DNA of 64,000 nt from Anastrepha obliqua (taxonomy: Eukaryota; Arthropoda; Insecta; Diptera; Tephritidae), in NCBI RefSeq assembly GCF_027943255.1, contig NC_072893.1, positions 40,384,001-40,448,000 of the forward strand. Reading direction: 5' to 3'. Position 1 is the first letter of the stretch; every line of letters starts with the position of its first letter. The notes under the pieces were generated by a model. That model did no database searches and was not told the origin of the DNA. It saw nothing but the letters and a program-made list of their open reading frames with translations. Shown piece by piece: positions 57,881 through 64,000 of the stretch. The translations under genes were made by a program, and so were the position numbers.

Positions 57881-59375
57881 TTAGGTTAGGTTAGCCTGGT
57901 GCTTGTATAAGGGGTTACATCTAGTTAGAATTTTCAAAAAATCGATTTTTTTTATTTCATTTTTGTAATGTACATATATTCAAAAGTATACGCACGAAAT
58001 TTGAAGTAGATCTAAGCAATACTTTCGGAGTTATACCTAAATATGTAGAGATGCCTCGGCACGTTCTAAGGTAGGTATTGAAACTTTAAACGTGTTTTTT
58101 TCAAAACGGCATTTTTCAAGTCGGTGACCACGATTTCTCGGAAACGGCTAAACCGGTTAGTCTGAAATTTTTACACCGGCTTCTGAACTATATTTTCTAG
58201 TACTTAATCGAAGCTTTTTTAAAACCGATAAACATTTTTTTGTTTATACACAATTTAAGGCCAAAACTATTCCAAAAAATAGATTTTTTTTTTGAGAAGC
58301 CGCCATTTTGTCAATAAATTTTTTTTTGCTTAGTCCTTCGATTAATTACAAGAATATACAATACTTTAATCAAATCCGTTTGGTTTTTTCATTTCAGATA
58401 ATCCACTTCGGAGATATAGTGGTCACCGTAAAACGTCTTTTTTTGGAGGGGTTCCTGGAAATCTGCTGTAGCAGCTATAAAAACTGTTATTCTTGCAAAT
58501 AAAATTTTTTTAAATATTATTCAAAGTTACCATAATATGTGTACAAAGGCTTAAAACAATTAATTCAGAAGTTTTCTCAGGAAAATTTTTTTAAAAACCT
58601 CATTTTTTAAGGGCTTCTAACTAGATGTAACCCCATAAGGCAAGACACTTACTAAGTTGCTTAAATCACTTAGATCTTTTTAAGAAGGTGACTAGTCCCT
58701 TCTGTGAGGTATTTTGAAAATTTCCCAGATATTCAAATAAAAATCGGTAAGATATTTGGCACAGCTTTTATGAAATGCAGCACATTCACAATGTGTTATA
58801 CCAACGCAATTTCTTCTTAATCTCCGCAACTCTTGCTGAAGTCATTGCTGCTGGCTAGGCTGCCAATAGTGCAGTGATGCGCTATAACACCTGTGAGTGC
58901 GCTGGTAGTTGATTTGTTGAGTCCGGGCAGACATTTTTTGCTTTTAAGTATTCAGAAACCGCCGTCTATTGGTTTCTCGTTTAGAGGAATACTTTGTCCT
59001 CTACCACTCGCTGAAGGTCAAACTCAGAGCCTTTCCTTGCACACTCATCCGCTCTTTCATTTCCACTCCAGAGTGGCCGCGGACTCAACAAAGTGTGGTG
59101 TTGTATTGTTGGATAAATGAGAGGGATCTTCTGCATTCTTTAACCCACCTTAAATTAATGCGCGCTGATGCCAGTGCGCTGATCGCTGCTTGACTATCAA
59201 CAAAAACGGTAAGGTTTGGCGGAGGTAAGTTCATTAGTCTTATGGTTTCTGCTGCTTCTACTATAGATCTCAGCTTGGAAGACGCTACACCGCTCTGGGC
59301 GTCTAAAGGGACAATAAGTATGGTGACCACTATCATCTGATATGACTCTAGTCTGCCAATCCTTTAGTAGGTTTT
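57881..59375 (-). pseudogene. non-LTR retrotransposon 3' end, second copy of the 20481 family, split by a TTAA element
   Basis: On the minus strand, 59336-59085 shows EAAETIRLMNLPPPNLTVFV, DSQAAISALASARINLRWVK and CRRSLSFIQQYNTTLC. This is the same protein as 20716-21198 with about 85% agreement over this stretch by eye. After the C, a stop and frameshift break the WVPGHSG-VEGNERAD block. The 3' non-coding sequence (GACTAGTCCCTTCTGTGAGG at about 58690) also matches the 20481 copy and continues past the TTAA element at 57911-58635 to GGTTAGGTTAG at 57883. Confidence 0.85.
57911..58635. mobile_element. complete TTAA-family element (copy C) with ATAA target duplication
   Basis: 725 bp with perfect 20-bp inverted ends GGGGTTACATCTAGTTAGAA. 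The flanks are ATAA at 57907-57910 and 58636-58639, a one-base variant of TTAA. The related LINE copy at 20481 shows the matching uninterrupted position (CTTGCCTAACACAAGACACT). Internal modules: AGAATTTTCAAAAAATCGAT (57927), TTTAAACGTGTTTTTTTCAA (about 58084) and GCCGCCATTTTGTC (about 58298). No transposase. Confidence 0.88.
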
Positions 59376-59599
59376 TTTGTTTTCCTTAGTCTCTACGCGC
59401 TTACTGCGTTTCGAGTAGTTTATTATTTCAATTAATTTGTATTTTAGTGCAAATATTTTTATACATATGTGTGTGCAGTATGCCATTCAGATAGATTACA
59501 AATATTTTCGATTACATATAATATTTTATAGTTTAACAAAGCCAACTGAAATAAAATGCCTGCGATTGGATACAAACAGTTTATTAGTTATTCTACTAT
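59376..59599. other. unassigned AT-rich spacer
   Basis: No feature recognised. Confidence 0.5.
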
Positions 59600-60163
59600 A
59601 TTACTTTTATGATTAAGTCATGAGGTAGGAATGTTTGAAGTATTGAAGTTTTTGAAATTATCGATAATTTGTTTGACAAAATCATTGAACAATGTTATCA
59701 AACTAGGATACTTTGAAATTTGTTTAATATTAAATGCTGGAATATCATATTGTGCACAGAATGTTTCGTGTCTCTGTCGTGAATTGTGAAAGCGTGGGAA
59801 GTCGTGCAAAAGATGGTGCATACTCTGCACAGTGAGTTGGTCACACGGGCACCAGTCTTCGTCGCTTCAAGTATGCCTTATTGAAACCATGGCCAGTAAA
59901 GAGCTGTGTCAATTCGAATGATATCCTAAAGAGTTGTCGGTATAGTTGCGTATCTTCAAGAATTGGGAAGAAAGTCTTCGTAATGGAGCCAGTGGTATCG
60001 TCGGCATACTCCTGTTGCCATGACTCAAACATTTTAAGACGAATTTGCCGTATAGCGTAGCTTAAAGGAAATGCAGTGTATACTTGATCGACTCCTTGAT
60101 TTGCAGCTTCTTTTGCCTGCTCATCTGCGCGCTCGTTTCCTTCAATGCCGATATAGGTTAGTT
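59600..60163 (-). pseudogene. non-LTR retrotransposon ORF2 C-terminal fragment
   Basis: On the minus strand: YIGIEGNERADEQAKEAANQ (RNase H end block, GNERAD kept), a SYAIRQIRLKMFESWQQEYA linker, RQLFRISFELTQLFTGHGFN and KAYLKRRRLVPV. After a stop and frameshift comes MQSMHHLLHDFPRFHNSRQR (the HHLLxDCPxFxxxR zinc-type end, with C changed to F). The upstream RNase H part is cut off at 60163 by the tail of another element. Confidence 0.82.
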
Positions 60164-60420
60164 GTTAGGTTAGGTTAACCCGGCTGGCATTAAACCACGC
60201 ATAGAGCTTTTGGTACCTAGCGATACCAGATGGAGACCGAGCTTTTTTAAGATTTAAAGTAGGCATCACGTAAGATGTCAACGGTTTTAGCAAACATAAG
60301 CAGCGCAGGAGGATATACTTTTAAGATATCCCCCAAACCCCCCAAACTGTGAGCCTCCCAGGCATTTCGAGCACGTTTTTGATAATGCTGGACAATCCTT
60401 TAGTAAGTATTTGAGAAATT
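60164..60420 (-). repeat. 3' untranslated end of another non-LTR element, with AACCT-type tail
   Basis: On the minus strand: CCAGCATTATCAAAAACGTG, a long purine-rich stretch, CTATGCGTGGTTTAATGCCA and GCCGGGTTAACCTAACCTAA. There is no coding sequence. Its end abuts the RNase H fragment at 60163, so it probably inserted there. Confidence 0.55.
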
Positions 60421-60697
60421 TACGCTCAAAGCTAAGATATTTTTCTGCGGTGGATCACTGGTTGTGTGAGGAGCTGCGAGTACACTCGGATAAATTGCTG
60501 CCATTTCTCAACGTGCATCGTCTTGTTCTAGTATTATCGTTTAAATTAAAATATTGCGTCGAAAATAATTAAAGTTTTGGGCTTTTACGCTTCATGTGCA
60601 AAATGAAACGCCATTCATGTTAGATGAATAACCGGAAATGTATATACATATGTATTGTGCAACAACAAAATATATATATACAATACATAAATATATA
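60421..60697. other. unassigned DNA
   Basis: TATA-type tract near 60640-60695; nothing else. Confidence 0.5.
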
Positions 60698-60970
60698 GTT
60701 GGCGCGTACATTCTTCGTTAGGTGCTTGGCACAGATTCTACTTCAGTTGATGGGGTGTTTCTAGATGTTGCCCTCCAAATGGGGAAGGGGGCGTTCAATC
60801 CTATGCCACTGCCAATAGATTCTTTATGATACGATTTTTTATGGCAAAAATACACCCTGATGTTTGCCATTGCTTCCCAACAATTGATATTTAATATTCT
60901 CAGTCAGCTTTGAACCCTGGACCAATCAAATGGTAGTTACGTACAAATTCACTCGGCCATGGCGGCCGCC
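60698..60970 (-). repeat. SINE-A, full length, diverged
   Basis: Minus-strand head GGCGGCCGCCATGGCCGAGT with A box, B-box region CCAGGGTTCAAAGCTGACT, body with TTGGGAAGCAATGGCAAACA, and end TGTACGCGCCAACT followed by a TATA tail. Confidence 0.85.
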
Positions 60971-61325
60971 AGAGGTGCACAAAAAACATATCGCCAATGC
61001 AGTTTATGGCGGTTTTATGCGGACTTTCTGTTGATTCTTTCACTTGGTGCGAATAGCGCATGAGTCAACCAATTAAGACAGCATTGAGGATTGACTCTGA
61101 AAGTTCAAAATACGCAAAATTCTCGTACTTCAACGGAAAACGTAAAAACAATTAAAAGTTATTGATGATGCAGCACTAAGCATAAGTACATGCATACATA
61201 GATATTACAATTAAATAGCATTTCTATGCCTGTATTTCGATATGCTCACATATCAAACTCACATATTTGTAGATATGCTTGTGAGGAGATGCTCTGCAGG
61301 AAAAATACTAGTGAACGAGAATAAT
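60971..61325. other. unassigned DNA
   Basis: Nothing recognised. Confidence 0.5.
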
Positions 61326-62085
61326 AAAGGGTGATAAGAAAGGAAGTACTTCTTCCAATAGGATTTTCTAACAGATTGCGCGTGACTACTGTCAAATACA
61401 TAGTTTTTTCAGTACACATACTTCAACAACGTTTACAAATCGTACAATTATATTACGAAAATTCACGCTCTGTGAAAAGAGTTCATCGTGAGCTCAGACC
61501 AACTTATGGTGTTCAGCGATGAGGCTCATTTTTGGCTTAATAGCTACGTCAATAATCAAGATTGCCATATTTGGGCTGAGGAGCAACGTGAAGCCATTCA
61601 AGAACAACCGTAAGAACAGCCGTTTGGTGTGGCCTATGGGCTGAAGGAATCATCGGCGCATATTTCTTCAAAGACGAGGATTCCTCCAGTGTAGGAGTGA
61701 ATGCTATAGCGCCATGATAAATGACGTTTTGACACCGAAAATCGAAACCCGTGCATTTGATTCCAATAAGACGGTGCTACTTGCCATATAGCCCATGAAA
61801 CAATGGATTTACTGCGTCGTCGTTTCAGTGACCAAATTATCTCTCCTCTCGGACCAGCGGCTTGGATATCTTTGCACTCTTATTTGTGGTGATATGTAAA
61901 GTCTAAATACTTTATGGATAAACCAGCTTCGAGTGAGACATTAAAAGCTAACATTACTAAAGTCATTCATGTGAAACCGACCGAAGACCTCCACCGAGTC
62001 TTTCAAAATTGGTGTTTACGGATGACCGAATTATGGCGCATTTGGGCCAATATTAGAAGTTGATTATCTTGACAAAATGAATGTC
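61326..62085 (+). mobile_element. internally deleted mariner/IS630-like element, copy 2
   Basis: Left end AAAGGGTGATAAGAAAGGAA. Plus-strand frames read LQQRLQIVQLYYENSRSVKR, VHRELRPTYGVQ, then directly FSDEAHFWLNSYVNNQDCHI (first catalytic D block) and WAEEQREAIQEQ. Further on: TVWCGLWAEGIIGAYFFKDE, RDNA-type decay, and QDGATCHIAHETMDLLRRRF (second D block). The C-terminal KVIHVKPTEDLHRVFQNWCL ends near 62010. The region between HTH and FSDEAHF is deleted exactly as in copy 1 at 37870. The right terminus is missing; the element ends against the (TA)n tail of a SINE-A at about 62093. Confidence 0.86.
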
Positions 62086-62092
62086 GTGAATA

Positions 62093-62418
62093 TATGTATA
62101 TATATATATATATAATTGGCGCGTACACCCATTTTGGGTGTTTAACCGAGCGTCTCCTCCTATTTGTGGCGTGCGTCTTGATGTTGTTCGACAAATGGAG
62201 GGACCTACAGTTTCAAGCCGACTCCAAATGACAGATATTTTGTATGAGGAGCTTTTTCATGGCAGAAATACACTCGGAAGTTTGCCATTAACTGCCGAGG
62301 GGCTACCGCTATTAGAAAAACTTTTTTCTTAATTTTGGTGTTTCACTGAGATTCGAACCTACGTTCTCTCTGAATTCCGAATGGTAATCACGCTCCAACC
62401 TATTCGGCTACGGCGGCT
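62093..62418 (-). repeat. SINE-A, full length, best preserved, with (TA)n tail
   Basis: Reference copy for the family. On the minus strand: GCCGCCGTAGCCGAATAGGT (A box TAGCCGAATAGG), B box GGTTCGAATCTCA, then the body blocks CCCTCGGCAGTTAATGGCAA, GAAAAAGCTCCTCATACAAA, GGAGTCGGCTTGAAACTGTA and TAGGAGGAGACGCTCGG, ending TGTACGCGCCAA with a (TA)n tail at 62093-62114. The head resembles a tRNA, so polymerase III transcription is expected; mobilisation would depend on a LINE in trans. Confidence 0.92.
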
Positions 62419-63059
62419 ATGCCGATCTTCATAAATTTAATTTGCGCACCCAAAACTTTCGTCGTCGTAGCATACAAACACTATTTTCGCAATATGTTTT
62501 CATAGCTTCTATGTAGTTAACATCGTGATTCAAAAATATATATTATATTATTGAATATGGCTAACATCTCTGTTTCCTTTTTCCTTTTACGAATCATCGG
62601 CGTTCAAAGCGCCCATTTAGCCATACAAATTTTCAAAGCCAAGCAGAACAAGAACAGCAAGCAAAGCCAGCCTGCATTAGGCCGTCACCTTAAGGTTTGT
62701 TGCTGGTTTGTAGCTCACATTAGTGTTGCTTTTCTTGGTTTGCAGGAAAAATATTTAGTTTAGAAGTATAATAGCGAAATATTTCAAACCGAAAAAAAAT
62801 GTGAAACTGAACCAGAAGGTAAAATTATTACTTGCTTCTTGATTTGAGTCCACTTCAGCTGTAAGAGAGAAAGCAGCATGCATCTTAAATGAAGCAGCTG
62901 CCCGAAGAAGACTGCCAGAGCTATTTCGCAGAATGTAGGCCTCGCCTGGAACGCTGAAAATCTCCTTCGGCTTACTTAAGGTGATAATAATGAAAAAGTC
63001 TCAGTATCTTTTATTTAATGGCACTCTTCGTATTGTAAAATGCCCATTGGGAAGTCACA
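62419..63059. other. unassigned DNA
   Basis: Nothing recognised. Confidence 0.5.
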
Positions 63060-63310
63060 CAAGAAATCCATCGAGCCAATAGGGAACTGCATGACATGCG
63101 TAAAGTAGACATGAGGAAAATAGTTGGTTTTCTGGCAAATCACTATTTCTTAAATTACCATCTCTCAAAAATTCATATTGAAAATGAGGCAAAGCGTAGA
63201 CTCTGTCTGGAGGATGATGAAACCAGACAGAGCATATCTTGTGCAATTGTATTGCCTTGGCAAAGACAAAACTGCATATCGTTCATCGAGGTCGAATGGA
63301 TCTGAATGAA
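63060..63310 (+). pseudogene. non-LTR retrotransposon ORF2 C-terminal fragment
   Basis: The frame 63096-63305 reads MRKIVGFLANHYFLNYHLSK, IHIENEAKRRLCLEDDETRQ and SISCAIVLPWQRQNCISF. It matches the LxxLVGLLTGHCxLNYHxxKxGL...CRxCxEEDETxxHxLCxCxAL end of fly LINE ORF2 proteins, with the first cysteine lost (CRFC becomes RRLC). No RNase H is seen upstream. Confidence 0.75.
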
Positions 63311-64000
63311 ATCAATAAAGTTCCTGTTTCCGCAATTTTGAAAAAAAAAAATTACTGAAAGAATTTGGTTCCAAATAATTCTCAACCTGATGTAAAATAT
63401 TTAAGGTAACAGTACCAGTCAATAGGACCAACATTCACTAGGTACTTCAAAAATATGTAGTAGGACACAAAATATCTTTCAGGTCGAATTGTTGGGCATT
63501 GGACACACTACAGATACAAAATAATAACAATTATTATTGCAAAACGGCATGCATTTTTTTCGTTCGATCAGCTGCTAAGATTTATTTCCCATATCGTTCG
63601 TGGTGAAGTCGCAGAGTAAGGGGCCTGATCATTTTTATTATAAATTAAATTCCAATTTACAACTCGCTTAATAAATATAATAGTTGCCGATAATTACCTA
63701 TTCTAAACACAATTTATTTTAATTTTTTTATTTTTCGTTATTCCTCTCTTTTTACAAACAAATCGTGAGTGTAAAAGGAACTGATTTGCAAATACTCGAT
63801 AACTATCACATGAAAATTTCTTGGCTGATTTCATGCAAAATACTTTTACAGAGATTTTTATATATATACATAAAATACATTTGCCTCCAGCTTCTAACAA
63901 TTTTCGTTACCTACACTATAAGCAAGCAATCAACCAGCTTTTATAATAAAAAGATTGCATACCTTCATATTTTTTCAACTCTTATAATCTGGCATAATTC
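63311..64000. other. unassigned AT-rich DNA
   Basis: No recognisable feature. Confidence 0.5.

Noticed and set aside
62340..62418. tRNA gene
   Set aside because: A and B boxes are present, but the sequence does not form a full cloverleaf and recurs as the head of SINE-A.

Overview
The window looks like nuclear DNA from a higher fly, most likely a tephritid fruit fly. It is AT-rich and full of short CATA/TATG, CA and CAA microsatellites. It carries dispersed repeats of the kind common in tephritids, and its transposon mix is typical of Diptera: mariner, Tc1-like, hAT-like and TTAA-flanked elements, non-LTR retrotransposons with an RNase H domain, and a tRNA-derived SINE. The species call is inference from repeat character. 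I found no intact host protein-coding gene, rRNA, genuine tRNA, CRISPR array or viral gene. The long ORFs that can be recognised are pieces of transposable elements.

Layout. 0-12 kb: unassigned AT-rich DNA with two SINE copies, a LINE 3' end (4.5-5.5 kb), a hAT-type MITE (6.63-7.08 kb) and a decayed RT fragment (8.87-9.6 kb). 12-20 kb: a LINE RNase H fragment, several SINEs, a mariner N-terminus, an internally deleted mariner-like element (16.9-17.5 kb), one truncated TTAA-type element and one small complete one. 20-34 kb: a LINE 3' end with an intact RNase H (20.5-21.3 kb), a complete TTAA element (25.2-25.9 kb), a candidate TATA promoter, and two LINE fragments that each contain a 0.13-kb SINE with target-site duplications. 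34-43 kb: a Tc1-like element interrupted by a TTAA element, a deleted mariner-like element, long unassigned stretches and a small TIR element. 43-46 kb: the only region resembling host gene structure, with an Inr+DPE core promoter on the minus strand and a CAG/GTT-rich leader-like stretch. 46-64 kb: a dense transposon graveyard in which all non-LTR fragments between 48.2 and 60.4 kb lie on the minus strand, mixed with mariner and Tc1 remnants, SINEs and a third TTAA element.

The main point of interest is a set of TTAA/ATAA-flanked elements (25185-25899, 34821-35702, 57911-58635, plus a truncated one at 18631). Within each complete copy the two terminal inverted repeats are identical, but the termini differ between copies, while subterminal and internal modules are shared. 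A second point is that all four mariner-type elements with at least one recognisable end and an internal coding remnant (16887, 37870, 49846, 54752) and a related copy at 61326 are internally deleted. Two of them share the same deletion, which shows that a deleted, non-autonomous form was itself amplified.
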